Below are positions 41,521 through 50,591 of a stretch of DNA of 64,000 bases, piece after piece. The notes under the pieces were generated by a model. The model was not told the origin of the DNA, did no database searches, and saw only the letters and a list, made by a program, of their open reading frames with translations. The position numbers and the translations under genes are program-made. Every line of letters starts with the position of its first letter. The first letter of the stretch is position 1. The stretch is from Gemmatimonadota bacterium (GTDB taxonomy: Bacteria; Gemmatimonadota; Gemmatimonadetes; Gemmatimonadales; Gemmatimonadaceae), in contig QHVE01000019.1 in NCBI GenBank assembly GCA_003223455.1, positions 65,247-129,246 on the forward strand, written 5' to 3'.

Positions 41521-42000
41521 CTACGACGAGTGGTCGTGCACGATGCGCCAGCGTCCGTCGACGCGACGCACGAGCAGAGACGTCGGACCGCGCGCGGTGA
41601 TGGAATCGCGCCCGCCTACACGGCGCGCCAGCGTGTACTGGCCGATCAGGTTCGCGACGTCGGGCGCGATCGGATCGACGTCGAGGATCGCGAACGAGAG
41701 GGAGTCGCGCACCACCTCGCCGGTGAAGAGGCGGGCATACGAGGCACGAATCGCCGCCGGACCGCGCACCAGCCCGCGGCCGCCGATGTACGTCGTCGAA
41801 TCGCTCGGCAGATAGTCGTCGATGAAGGCATCGAGGTCGCCGCGATTCCAGTTCACCGCGGCGCGTGCGAGCATGGCTTCGAGCTCGGCGCGAACAGCGG
41901 CGCGCTGCGCGGTCGAGGGGTGATAGGCGCCCGCCGCACGCGAGCACGCCGCGGCGAGCACCAGACCGCCGATGACGATCCGTGCCGCTCGCGGCGCCAC
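41521..42000 (-). CDS. DUF4440/SnoaL-like exported protein
   Basis: A 159-residue protein with a lipoprotein-type leader (ARIVIGGLVLAAACSRAAG) and an NTF2-like cone fold typical of DUF4440: AELEAMLARAAVNWNRGDLD, FIDDYLPSDSTTYIGGRGL, GPAAIRASYARLF and the C-terminal TSLLVRRVDGRWRIVHDHSS. NTF2-like proteins bind small ligands or act as isomerases; here the location is the envelope. The GTG start at 42000 lies 4 bp from the stop of the upstream basic protein, so it belongs to the same operon. Confidence 0.85.
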   Translation of the reverse strand: MAPRAARIVIGGLVLAAACSRAAGAYHPSTAQRAAVRAELEAMLARAAVNWNRGDLDAFIDDYLPSDSTTYIGGRGLVRGPAAIRASYARLFTGEVVRDSLSFAILDVDPIAPDVANLIGQYTLARRVGGRDSITARGPTSLLVRRVDGRWRIVHDHSS

Positions 42001-42004
42001 GCGC

Positions 42005-42766
42005 CTACTTCTTCTTCTTGGCCGCTGGCTTGGAGCTCTTGGCGGGCGACTTCGGCGCCGCCTTCGCGCCAGCCTTGGCGGACGATCCCTTCGCGGACGG
42101 CTTCGACGCAGAACCTTTGCTCGGCGCCTTCGCTGCGGCCTTGGCCGGCGCCTTGGCGGCGCTCTTGGCGGGCGCTTTTACCGCGGGCTTTGCTGGCGCC
42201 TTTGCCACGGGCTTCGGCGGGGCGGCCTTCGCGGCGGGGGCAGGGGCGGGAGCTGGTGGAGGGGGCGGCGTGGGAGTCGGCTTGACGACCGGGCGCGGTC
42301 CGCCGGTCCGGAGCGAGAATGCGCCAGGACGCTGCGGCGGGGCCGAGGCGGCCGCGATCGCCGCGGCTGCATCGCGCGCGGCCTTCTCGACCGCAGCCTT
42401 TTCCGCCGCGATCTTCGACGCCGTGGGTCTCGCCTTCTCGCTCGCCGGCTTCTTGGAGTGGGCGTCCTCCGCCTCGCGGATGAGCTTGTCCGCCTCCTCC
42501 TGCGTCATCTGACCACGGCGGACCATGTACTGCACGAGGTCGCGCGCGCTCTCGATGGCGAATCCGGCGAGTCCCGCTGCGGCGCTGATCACATCCTTCA
42601 TGGCCGAAGAGACCTTGCTGCCAGCCTCCTGGCTGATCAGTTGGGCCCGCTCTGCCATCTCGGCGACCGTATCGCGCATGTCGGCGCCACGGTGGCCGGG
42701 GCCTCGGCGCGGTGCGGGAGGCGCCGCTGGGCTCGCCTCTTCGGTCGGTTGATCGTTGTCCACCAT
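42005..42766 (-). CDS. PhaF/histone-H1-like basic protein
   Basis: A 253-residue protein from the ATG at 42766. The N-terminal ~110 residues form an amphipathic helical region (RDTVAEMAERAQLISQEAG, SARDLVQYMVRRGQMTQEEA) that resembles phasins such as PhaF. The C-terminal ~110 residues are Lys/Ala/Pro repeats (KAPAKPAVKAPAKSAAK and so on), ending in AAKKKK, as in histone H1 and PhaF. PhaF-type proteins bind polyhydroxyalkanoate granules and DNA together; no phaC is in the window. It heads the nine-gene run and has a good promoter ~95 bp upstream. A general nucleoid protein is the alternative. Confidence 0.75.
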   Translation of the reverse strand: MVDNDQPTEEASPAAPPAPRRGPGHRGADMRDTVAEMAERAQLISQEAGSKVSSAMKDVISAAAGLAGFAIESARDLVQYMVRRGQMTQEEADKLIREAEDAHSKKPASEKARPTASKIAAEKAAVEKAARDAAAAIAAASAPPQRPGAFSLRTGGPRPVVKPTPTPPPPPAPAPAPAAKAAPPKPVAKAPAKPAVKAPAKSAAKAPAKAAAKAPSKGSASKPSAKGSSAKAGAKAAPKSPAKSSKPAAKKKK

Positions 42767-43378
42767 GTGCGCGGTCCGTTCCCGTGCGCCGGGGGAAGGG
42801 CTCCCCGTTTTCAATGAAGACTGCGCCAGGGCGATTCATCCGCCGCGCAGTCCGGTTTTGTCGCCGCAAGTATATGATTTTTCAACAGCTATGCAAGGTT
42901 CGCTGACGCTACGTACGAGCTCATCCCGGTAGGCACGGTAAGGTACGCCGTAAACTGCTCTAAAATACATCGGATTTTCGACGCTCCATAGCAACACTAA
43001 CGTGACACTAAGTTAACAGTAGCTTTCGTGTGCTCAATCCCGGGCGGCCACTCGCGGGACCGCTCTGTACAAATGATACTGGCCGACGTACGTCCGAAGT
43101 GTCGAAGGTCGAGCCTCCGCGAAGCGGAGGAGCAGTGCGCGCGAGCGTTGCCGGCCACGTGGATCACCGCGCCTCGCCGCGCACTCCGACCTCATCGCGT
43201 TCTCGCGCGGAAACTTTGGAGCGGGTTCCATCGAGTGGAACGCGCCGCCGCCTCAGCTTGGCGCGCCACTGTTACGCCCGGTTGGAATCTTCGTCCATGC
43301 AACGTGACGACCAGAGCGGAAGTAAACGGTGGGACAGGCACCCTGTCCGGCAAACGGAATCCGCGTTACTCTATCGTC
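42767..43378. other. 612-bp regulatory intergenic region between divergent genes
   Basis: The stretch 42840-43030 is markedly AT-rich for this genome and contains the promoter noted for the minus-strand operon. Further right are two short perfect hairpins: a 7-bp stem at 43114-43120/43124-43130, and GGACAGG/CCTGTCC at 43332-43338/43342-43348, about 30 nt before the sigma-factor start. A TAAAAT box at 42961 has no matching -35. An open frame runs through from 43028 into the sigma gene but its N-terminal part lacks family resemblance. Confidence 0.55.
42869..42896 (-). promoter_or_regulatory. Sigma-70-type promoter of the PhaF-like operon
   Basis: On the minus strand TTGCAT (42896-42891) and TATACT (42874-42869) are separated by 16 bp, each one mismatch from consensus, in an AT-rich patch. 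Transcription would start near 42862, about 95 nt before the ATG at 42766. Confidence 0.6.
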
Positions 43379-43945
43379 GTGAGAACGACGGAGCCCGAAC
43401 AGATCGTTGATCAGGACGACTCTGATCAACGCGTCATCCAGCGTGTGCTCGCGGGCGACCGCGACGAGTTTACGGTGCTGATCACACGCTACAGTGATCC
43501 GCTCTACCGACACGCGCTGTGCATGACCGGAAGCCCGGATGTCGCGGAAGACATCCTGCAGCTGTCGTTCATCAAGGCGTACCAGCACCTGGCGGAAGTG
43601 CGCGGGCGGTTCGATGCCTGGGTGTTCCGGATCGTCGCGAACGGCTGCAAGGATTGGCTCAAGAACATCCGACGCTCGCACCTCAGCTACGACGAGGATG
43701 ATCAACCCTCGGGGTATGCGACGCCGGAAGAGGAACTGGACCGGACTGAGCTGAGAAGCGATCTGGACGTCGCCCTCTCGTCATTGCCCGCCTCGCTTCG
43801 CGAAGCCTTCGTCATGAAACACGTGGAAGGTCGCTCGTACGAGGAGATGGCGGATCTCCTGGGAACGACGGTCGGCGCGCTGAAGATGCGTGTGCATCGC
43901 GCACGCGAGGCGCTGCAGGCCTTACTCGAGGAAAAGTACGCCTAA
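43379..43945 (+). CDS. ECF-type RNA polymerase sigma factor
   Basis: A 188-residue sigma-70 family protein from the GTG at 43379. Region 2 is intact (DEFTVLITRYSDPLYRHALC, AEDILQLSFIKAYQHL, FDAWVFRIVANGCKDWLKN) and region 4 has the helix-turn-helix LPASLREAFVMKHVEGRSYE...LLGTTVGALKMRVHRARE. There is no region 1 or 3, as expected for ECF (group 4). The stop codon is one base from the start of the next gene, which encodes a membrane protein likely to act as its anti-sigma partner. The start is not backed by a clear ribosome-binding site. Confidence 0.92.
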   Translation: MRTTEPEQIVDQDDSDQRVIQRVLAGDRDEFTVLITRYSDPLYRHALCMTGSPDVAEDILQLSFIKAYQHLAEVRGRFDAWVFRIVANGCKDWLKNIRRSHLSYDEDDQPSGYATPEEELDRTELRSDLDVALSSLPASLREAFVMKHVEGRSYEEMADLLGTTVGALKMRVHRAREALQALLEEKYA

Positions 43946-43946
43946 C

Positions 43947-44375
43947 ATGTTCGACGATCTTCAATCCGACGGTCTCAACGACGGCCGCAAGCGTGAGCGC
44001 CCCGTCAACTCCGAGCGTCCGCTGGCCGACCGCGAGGTGCCCCTGGGACCCCCGACGACGGCGATCGCCGATGCGGTCCACGCCTGGCTCGATGGCGAGG
44101 TACCGGAGAGCAGCGTGCGGCGCGCCGAGTGGTCGCGCGACGTCGACTTCTGGAAGCGAATGAACGAGGATCTGGAGCGCCGCCGCCGCATGCGGACGCC
44201 AGCCCACGTCCAGGGCCGCATCATGGAAGCGATCCCGCAGCACGCGCCGCAGATGATCACGCCGTGGTGGCGACGGGAGTTCACGGTGACGCCGACGAGC
44301 ATGCTCGTCGCCGCGGCCACGCTCCTCGCCGTAGGGGTAGCCGCGACGGCAGCGATACTGCGCTTCGCACGCTGA
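43947..44375 (+). CDS. Probable anti-sigma factor, membrane-anchored
   Basis: A 142-residue protein with one C-terminal membrane helix (SMLVAAATLLAVGVAATAAI, ~118-137). The cytoplasmic part contains AIADAVHAWLDGEVPESSVR, which resembles the short helical anti-sigma domain, but lacks the HxxxCxxC zinc motif. Its start codon lies one base after the ECF sigma stop, the usual arrangement for a sigma/anti-sigma pair. This context is the main evidence. A strong hairpin terminator follows, so the pair forms a two-gene transcript. Confidence 0.75.
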   Translation: MFDDLQSDGLNDGRKRERPVNSERPLADREVPLGPPTTAIADAVHAWLDGEVPESSVRRAEWSRDVDFWKRMNEDLERRRRMRTPAHVQGRIMEAIPQHAPQMITPWWRREFTVTPTSMLVAAATLLAVGVAATAAILRFAR

Positions 44376-44398
44376 GCACCCGCAGTCCCTGCACGTCG

Positions 44399-44428
44399 AG
44401 CGGCCGACCACCTGCGTGGTCGGCCGCT
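44399..44428 (+). terminator. Hairpin terminator after the sigma/anti-sigma pair
   Basis: A perfect 13-bp stem (44399-44411 with 44416-44428) with a 4-nt loop, followed by a weak T-rich tail (TCGCTTTCT). It begins 24 nt past the stop. Confidence 0.8.
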
Positions 44429-44503
44429 TCGCTTTCTGGCGGAACTGGTACGACTGCCACGGACGCATCGCGCCGGATCGCGCGCCGCGCCCATGTCGCA
44501 TGC

Positions 44504-44656
44504 TCAGTGCTTTCCCAGGAAGCGCATGAGTGCGAACAGTCCCGTCACGACGAGCATGAAGCCGACCACTGATGCCAGGAAAACTGCGAGCGTCACGGGA
44601 ACGCGCGGCTGGCGGCGAACGCGAGCCTTGTCGACGTCGGGAGTGTCGTCGGTCAT
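44504..44656 (-). CDS. 50-residue single-span membrane protein
   Basis: A short frame on the minus strand from the ATG at 44656. It encodes an acidic start (MTDDTPDVDK), a basic patch (ARVRRQPR), one clear membrane helix (VTLAVFLASVVGFMLVVTGL) and a short basic end (MRFLGKH). The charge pattern and codon choice are those of a real inner-membrane protein. There is no evident ribosome-binding site. It is 131 bp downstream of the phosphoesterase gene on the same strand. Unknown function; small proteins of this shape often modulate larger membrane complexes. Confidence 0.65.
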   Translation of the reverse strand: MTDDTPDVDKARVRRQPRVPVTLAVFLASVVGFMLVVTGLFALMRFLGKH

Positions 44657-44705
44657 GAGCAGTTGAAGGAGCAAGTGCAGCGTCGCGACACAATTTGCTG
44701 GGTCG

Positions 44706-44723
44706 CCGTGGCGTACGCCACGG
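44706..44723. promoter_or_regulatory. Perfect 18-bp palindrome
   Basis: CCGTGGCGTACGCCACGG reads the same on both strands. It lies 50 bp upstream of the small membrane protein and 64 bp beyond the phosphoesterase stop. It could be an operator for a dimeric regulator or the stem of a terminator without a loop. Confidence 0.45.
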
Positions 44724-44787
44724 ACTGGGCGCGATAGCGGCCGAGCGTCCTCAGGAGTAGTAGCCGGCCGACGTACGCCTCACGGCG

Positions 44788-45717
44788 TCAGCCGACTGCA
44801 GTCGCGGCGCGGGTGAGCGTGAACAGCGTGAGCTCCGGCCGCACATCGAATCGGACCTTGATGAGAAAGCCAAGGCCGCGGTTGATGTACATCATCCTCC
44901 CCGGCCCGACGGCGAACTCGCCAGCCGTGTAGCGCTTGTTCCGCACGGGCAGGATCGGCGGCGGCAGAAACGGCGGCTTCACCTGTCCACCATGCGTGTG
45001 GCCGGCCAGCACCCAGCCGCGCACCCCACTCCAGATCGGGAGATCCTGCGCGTCCGGGTTGTGCGAGAGCACGACGGTGGGCGTGCCGGGCACGAGGAGG
45101 CGCAACGCATCACTCGCATCGGTCTCGGGGCGCGCGAAGCGGCTCGGCACGGGCGCGACGAGCGCGCCCCGCGGCGGCATCGCATGCCGCGCCCCGAACT
45201 CCGGGCTCCAGAAATCGGCGAGCCCGGCGAACTGCAGGCCCGCGACCGTGCGGACGTCGTTCCGCAGGACGACCATGCCCGCGTCCGTCGCGACGTGCGA
45301 GACTTCGTCGGCGACGGCGATGCTTCGCCAGTTGCGGCCATAGTCGTGATTGCCGAGCGAGGCGAAGGTTGCGAGTCGACCGCGCGGCGCGGCACGTAGC
45401 ACGCGCGCCAGCTCGGCGATCTCGTGCGACGATCGATACGACACGAAGTCGCCGGTGAAGGCGACGAAGTCGGGCGCGAGCTCGCGTCCGACGTCGAACG
45501 ATCGGATGAGGTAGTCGGAGCTGACCCGCGGGCCGACGTGCACGTCGCTCAGCTGGAGCAGCGTTTTTCCCTCGAGTGCGGCGGGCAGATTCTCGAGGGG
45601 CATCGGGCGTCGCACGATCTGCAGCCAGTACGGCTCGATCTGCCACGCGTACACCGCCGTGCCCGCCGCCGCCGTCACCACGCCCGCGCCGACCGCGAGG
45701 AAGCGCCGGCGGTTCAT
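44788..45717 (-). CDS. Metallophosphoesterase with twin-arginine signal (YkuE-like)
   Basis: A 309-residue calcineurin-like phosphoesterase. The N-terminus MNRRRFLAVGAGVVTAAAG is a twin-arginine export signal, so the folded metal enzyme is delivered to the periplasm. Metal motifs are LQLSDVHVG, FTGDFVS, GNHDYG, LSHNPD and AGHTHGGQV, giving the complete set of ligands. The family hydrolyses phosphodiesters or phosphomonoesters, and YkuE-like members are thought to act on membrane lipids or cell-wall precursors. The ATG at 45717 overlaps the GNAT stop by 3 bp within ATGA. Confidence 0.92.
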   Translation of the reverse strand: MNRRRFLAVGAGVVTAAAGTAVYAWQIEPYWLQIVRRPMPLENLPAALEGKTLLQLSDVHVGPRVSSDYLIRSFDVGRELAPDFVAFTGDFVSYRSSHEIAELARVLRAAPRGRLATFASLGNHDYGRNWRSIAVADEVSHVATDAGMVVLRNDVRTVAGLQFAGLADFWSPEFGARHAMPPRGALVAPVPSRFARPETDASDALRLLVPGTPTVVLSHNPDAQDLPIWSGVRGWVLAGHTHGGQVKPPFLPPPILPVRNKRYTAGEFAVGPGRMMYINRGLGFLIKVRFDVRPELTLFTLTRAATAVG

Positions 45718-46199
45718 GGCGCCGGCCGCACGTCGGGCCGCCAGACGAGCAGTCGCAGCGCGACGCCGTCGCGCACGAAGTCCTCGATACGCCCCTCCTC
45801 GCGGTAGCCGCTGGCGACGAGCGCGACACCGGCGACGTCGAACGGCGCGTCGTGCGGCAACTCGCACACGATGAGCCGTTCGCGCGAGCGCACGCACGTC
45901 TCGCGCACCACGTCGAGGAGCGCGAGCTGGACGCGCGGGTCGGGCGCGACGACGGCGTGCACCTTCGTCGCGAGGCGCGCGCCGAGCACGGTGCCGAAGA
46001 GCACGAGGCCATCCGGCGGACCCGACACGTCACGTGCGGCGAGCAGGCACAGAAACTCCGGATCCTCGAATCCCAGCGCGCTCTCGAGCACCTCGAGCAT
46101 GCGCGCGAGGTACGGCGTGCCGCGGAAGTAGCCGGCGACGACATCGCGTGCCGCGCGTGCATCTTCCGGCATGAGCGGCCGCACGAGGATCTCTGCCAC
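45714..46199 (-). CDS. GNAT-like acetyltransferase
   Basis: A 161-residue protein of the acetyltransferase fold. VRPLMPEDARAARDVVAGYF matches the usual first strand and helix; LVLFGTVLGAR and ALLDVVRETCVRSRERLIV fit strands 4-5; the C-terminal VASGYREEGRIEDFVRDGV is the typical motif B. The Gly-rich acetyl-CoA loop is not well formed, so catalytic function is less certain. The GTG at 46199 lies 5 bp from the lpd stop and the gene overlaps the phosphoesterase start, giving an lpd-GNAT-phosphoesterase operon. Confidence 0.7.
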   Translation of the reverse strand: MAEILVRPLMPEDARAARDVVAGYFRGTPYLARMLEVLESALGFEDPEFLCLLAARDVSGPPDGLVLFGTVLGARLATKVHAVVAPDPRVQLALLDVVRETCVRSRERLIVCELPHDAPFDVAGVALVASGYREEGRIEDFVRDGVALRLLVWRPDVRPAP

Positions 46200-46204
46200 G
46201 AGCG

Positions 46205-47611
<1,407 letters not shown>

Positions 47612-47759
47612 GGATGACGGGCGAGAGCGAAGTGAAGCGATCGGCGAAATCTAGCCGGCGGGCACGGAGCCGTGGAATCGAGGTCGCGCTCTGGCGTCGC
47701 GAGGCCGCGGCTGGTAGCCTAGCGGTTGCCCCTCACCCCCAGCCTTGCGGAAGGTCCAT

Positions 47760-49010
47760 ATGGCAACCGCCGCTGTCTCGACGGCTCCGCTCGACGGCAT
47801 CGTCTACGCACCGCCGGCGCGCCAACGCGTCGACTCGATCGACCTGCTCCGTGGTCTCGTCATGGTCATCATGATGCTCGACCACGTCCGAGACTACTTC
47901 CATTACGGAGCCTTTCAGTTCGACCCGACCGACCTGACGAAGACGTCGGCCGCGCTCTTCTTCACGCGATGGATCACGCACTACTGCGCGCCGGTGTTCT
48001 TCTTCCTCGCCGGTACGGGCGCCTATCTTCGCCGGACTCGTGGCGCCACGACCTCGGAGATCAGCCGGTTTCTCGCGAGCCGCGGACTCTGGCTCCTCGT
48101 GCTCGAGCTGACGGTGATCCGCTTCCTCATCACGGGCGATCTCACGTCGGGCGGCCTCTTCGTCGGACAGACCATCTGGGCGCTCGGCTGGTCGATGATC
48201 GCGCTCTCGGTGCTGGTGTATCTGCCGCTCGGCGCGATTGGCGCGATCGGCGGCGCGATGGTGCTGATCCACAACGCGTTCGACGGACTGAAGATCCCGC
48301 CGTGCGCACCCGGCACGCCGCAGTGCGGAGCGGGTGATCTCCTCGCGCACGTCCTCCACGTGCCCGGGTTGATCCAGCTCTGGCCAAAGGGCGCCGTGTT
48401 CCTCGCGCTCTATCCGCTGATCCCCTGGATCGGCGTGATGGCTCTCGGCTACCTCTTCGGCCGCCTCTACACGATGGATGCCGTCGTGCGACAGAAGATG
48501 CTGCTACGGCTCGGGCTTGGCGTCACGGCGTTGTTCGTCGTGCTCCGCGCGACGAACCTCTACGGCGACGCGAGCAAGTGGTCGGTGCAGCCGCGGCCCG
48601 GATTCACCGTGCTCTCGTTCCTCAACCTGACGAAGTACCCTCCCTCGTTGCTGTACCTCTGCATGACGATCGGGCCGGCGATCATCCTGCTCGCCTTCAC
48701 GGAACGAGAGCAGCGAAGCGCGATCGGCCGGGCGCTCGTGACGTACGGCCGCGTGCCGATGCTCTTCTACGTGCTGCAGTGGGTCTGGGCGCATGGACTC
48801 GCTTTCCCCGCCTTCGCGCTGGCGGAGAAGCCGACGAGCGCGTTGTACATCTTCCATGATCGTCCACCCGACGTGCTCGCGCACGCCGGCTTCTCGCTCG
48901 CGGTGGTTTACGTCGTGTGGATCGCCGGCGTGTTCGCGCTCTATCCGATCTGCAAGTGGTACGCGGACGTGAAGCGCAGACGGAACGATTGGTGGCTGGG
49001 GTATTTGTAG
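47760..49010 (+). CDS. DUF1624/HGSNAT-like membrane acyltransferase
   Basis: A 416-residue integral membrane protein of about ten helices. It opens with RVDSIDLLRGLVMVIMMLDHVRDY, the signature of the DUF1624 family (heparan-alpha-glucosaminide N-acetyltransferase, YeiB-like), including the His that accepts acetyl groups from cytoplasmic acetyl-CoA in HGSNAT. Further segments: FFTRWITHYCAPVFFFLAG, IWALGWSMIALSVLVYLPL, YPLIPWIGVMALGYLFGR. The ATG at 47760 has a GGAAGG ribosome-binding site about 6 bp upstream. It probably moves acetyl or acyl groups across the membrane to a surface sugar. The acceptor is unknown. Confidence 0.88.
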   Translation: MATAAVSTAPLDGIVYAPPARQRVDSIDLLRGLVMVIMMLDHVRDYFHYGAFQFDPTDLTKTSAALFFTRWITHYCAPVFFFLAGTGAYLRRTRGATTSEISRFLASRGLWLLVLELTVIRFLITGDLTSGGLFVGQTIWALGWSMIALSVLVYLPLGAIGAIGGAMVLIHNAFDGLKIPPCAPGTPQCGAGDLLAHVLHVPGLIQLWPKGAVFLALYPLIPWIGVMALGYLFGRLYTMDAVVRQKMLLRLGLGVTALFVVLRATNLYGDASKWSVQPRPGFTVLSFLNLTKYPPSLLYLCMTIGPAIILLAFTEREQRSAIGRALVTYGRVPMLFYVLQWVWAHGLAFPAFALAEKPTSALYIFHDRPPDVLAHAGFSLAVVYVVWIAGVFALYPICKWYADVKRRRNDWWLGYL

Positions 49011-49022
49011 CGGAAGTCACTG

Positions 49023-49199
49023 TCGTACTCCGTACTTGGTATCACGACGTACCCGGACCGGCATACGGGCCCCACGAATGCGCGAGGAGCCCTCTGACAG
49101 AAACGCTCTGATCAGGGCGTCCTGACAGAGCGTTTCCCGGTGCATTCGTGGGACTTTTCGTGTCGTCCAGGTACGTCCGTGGTACTCCGTACCGATACG
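49023..49199. repeat. Nested palindromic intergenic element (element 5)
   Basis: Three concentric inverted repeats. The outer arms 49023-49058 and 49165-49199 are imperfect and contain GTACTCCGTAC-type units. The middle stem CCCACGAATGC (49071-49081) pairs perfectly with 49142-49152. The inner stem GAAACGCTCTG (49100-49110) pairs perfectly with 49126-49136. It lies between two converging genes (47760 plus, 49213 minus) and fits a bidirectional terminator of unusual size. Confidence 0.78.
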
Positions 49200-49212
49200 G
49201 CAGCGCCTGCGT

Positions 49213-50490
49213 TCAATCGATCAGCATCGTCGCCGGATCTTCCATCAACTCCTTCACCCGGACGAGGAACAGCACTGCCTGCTGCCCGTCGATCACGCGG
49301 TGATCGTACGACAGCGCGACGTACATCATCGGACGGATCACGACCTGGCCATTCACGGCGATCGGGCGGTCCTGGGTCTTGTGCAGCCCCAGGATGCCGA
49401 CCTGCGGGAAGTTGATGATCGGCGTCGAGACGAGGGAGCCGAAGACGCCGCCATTGGTGATCGTGAACGTGCCGCCGGTGAGGTCCTCCATCGCCAGCTT
49501 GCCGTCGCGCGCCTTCTTCGCGAGCGCACCGATGTCGCGCGAGACCTCGATCATTCCCTTGCGATCGGCGTCCTTGATGTTCGGGACGACGAGCCCCGCC
49601 TCCGACGCGACGGCGATCCCCATGTTCACGTAGTGCTTGTAGATGATCGAGTCGCCATCGATCTGGGCGTTGACGATCGGATACGTCTTGAGCGCCATCG
49701 TCGCCGCCTTCACGAAGAAGGGCATGAAGCTGAGCTTCACCCCGTGCTCCTTCTCCACCTTCTCCTTCATCCGCTCGCGCAGCGCGCTCACGGCGGACAT
49801 GTCGATCTCGTTGAACGTCGTGAGCGTCGCCGTGGAGCTCTGGGAGAGCAGCAGATTCTCGGCGATGCGCTTGCGACGCGTCGTCATCTTCTCGCGCGTC
49901 TCGCGTTCGCCCGCCGGGACGGCGGGACGCGCGGGTGCCGCGGGCGCGGGCACCACGACGGGCGGAGATTTCGTGATGGGCGCGCTCGTGGCGGGTGCGC
50001 CGGCCGCGAGGTGCTCGATGACGTCGGGTTTGCTCACGACGCCACCGCGTCCCGTGCCCGGAACCGTCGCCAGATTCACGCCCTGCTCGGCCGCGACGCG
50101 CTGCGCCGCGGGTGAGGCGCGCACCTCCGCGCCCGCAGCGCGAGGCGCGGAGGCGGGGGCAGGGGCGCTCGTGACCGGCGTGGGCGCCGGCGGGGAGGGA
50201 GCGGTCGCCGTGGGAGCGGTTGCCGCGGGAGCGGAGGCACTCGTCGCGGCGCCGGCACCTTCGGTCAGCTCACCGAGCAGCTCGTCGACCTTCACGACGT
50301 CGCCTTCGCCGCGTGCACGCTTGGCCAGCACGCCCGCCGCCAGCGCCGGCACCTCGACCGTGATCTTGTCGGTCTCGAGCTCGACGAGCGTGTCACCCGG
50401 GGCGACCGCGTCGCCTTCCTTCTTGAGCCAGCGGGAGACGGTGGCCTCGACGATCGACTCGCCGAGCGGAGGGACTTTGATTGCGGTCAT
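49213..50490 (-). CDS. sucB: Dihydrolipoyllysine-residue succinyltransferase (2-oxoglutarate dehydrogenase E2)
   Basis: A 425-residue E2 core of the 2-oxoglutarate dehydrogenase complex. One lipoyl domain at 1-78 carries the lipoylated Lys in [13 protein letters not shown] (K43). A Pro/Ala linker leads to the peripheral subunit-binding domain ([20 protein letters not shown]...[11 protein letters not shown], ~125-165), a second linker, and the catalytic domain with [28 protein letters not shown] and [12 protein letters not shown] (catalytic His and Asp). The details match SucB better than pyruvate E2. sucA is not in the window. It is divergent from the MDR oxidoreductase gene. Confidence 0.95.
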   Translation of the reverse strand: MTAIKVPPLGESIVEATVSRWLKKEGDAVAPGDTLVELETDKITVEVPALAAGVLAKRARGEGDVVKVDELLGELTEGAGAATSASAPAATAPTATAPSPPAPTPVTSAPAPASAPRAAGAEVRASPAAQRVAAEQGVNLATVPGTGRGGVVSKPDVIEHLAAGAPATSAPITKSPPVVVPAPAAPARPAVPAGERETREKMTTRRKRIAENLLLSQSSTATLTTFNEIDMSAVSALRERMKEKVEKEHGVKLSFMPFFVKAATMALKTYPIVNAQIDGDSIIYKHYVNMGIAVASEAGLVVPNIKDADRKGMIEVSRDIGALAKKARDGKLAMEDLTGGTFTITNGGVFGSLVSTPIINFPQVGILGLHKTQDRPIAVNGQVVIRPMMYVALSYDHRVIDGQQAVLFLVRVKELMEDPATMLID

Positions 50491-50591
50491 GAGTGCACGT
50501 CACGGGGCGAATCGGGGAGGCCGAGCGCGCCTTTCGCCCCGCTCGACCCCCGGGTAGCATTCGCCGAGCAATATAACCCTCGGCCACAGGC

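Noticed and set aside
42814-42814. TTG start for the PhaF-like protein
   Set aside because: It adds 16 residues without resemblance and lacks a ribosome-binding site; the ATG at 42766 gives a natural MVDNDQ start.
43028-43378. N-terminal extension of the sigma factor by ~117 codons
   Set aside because: The extension is low in family resemblance and rich in Arg/Ala; ECF sigma factors of this length begin near the GTG at 43379.
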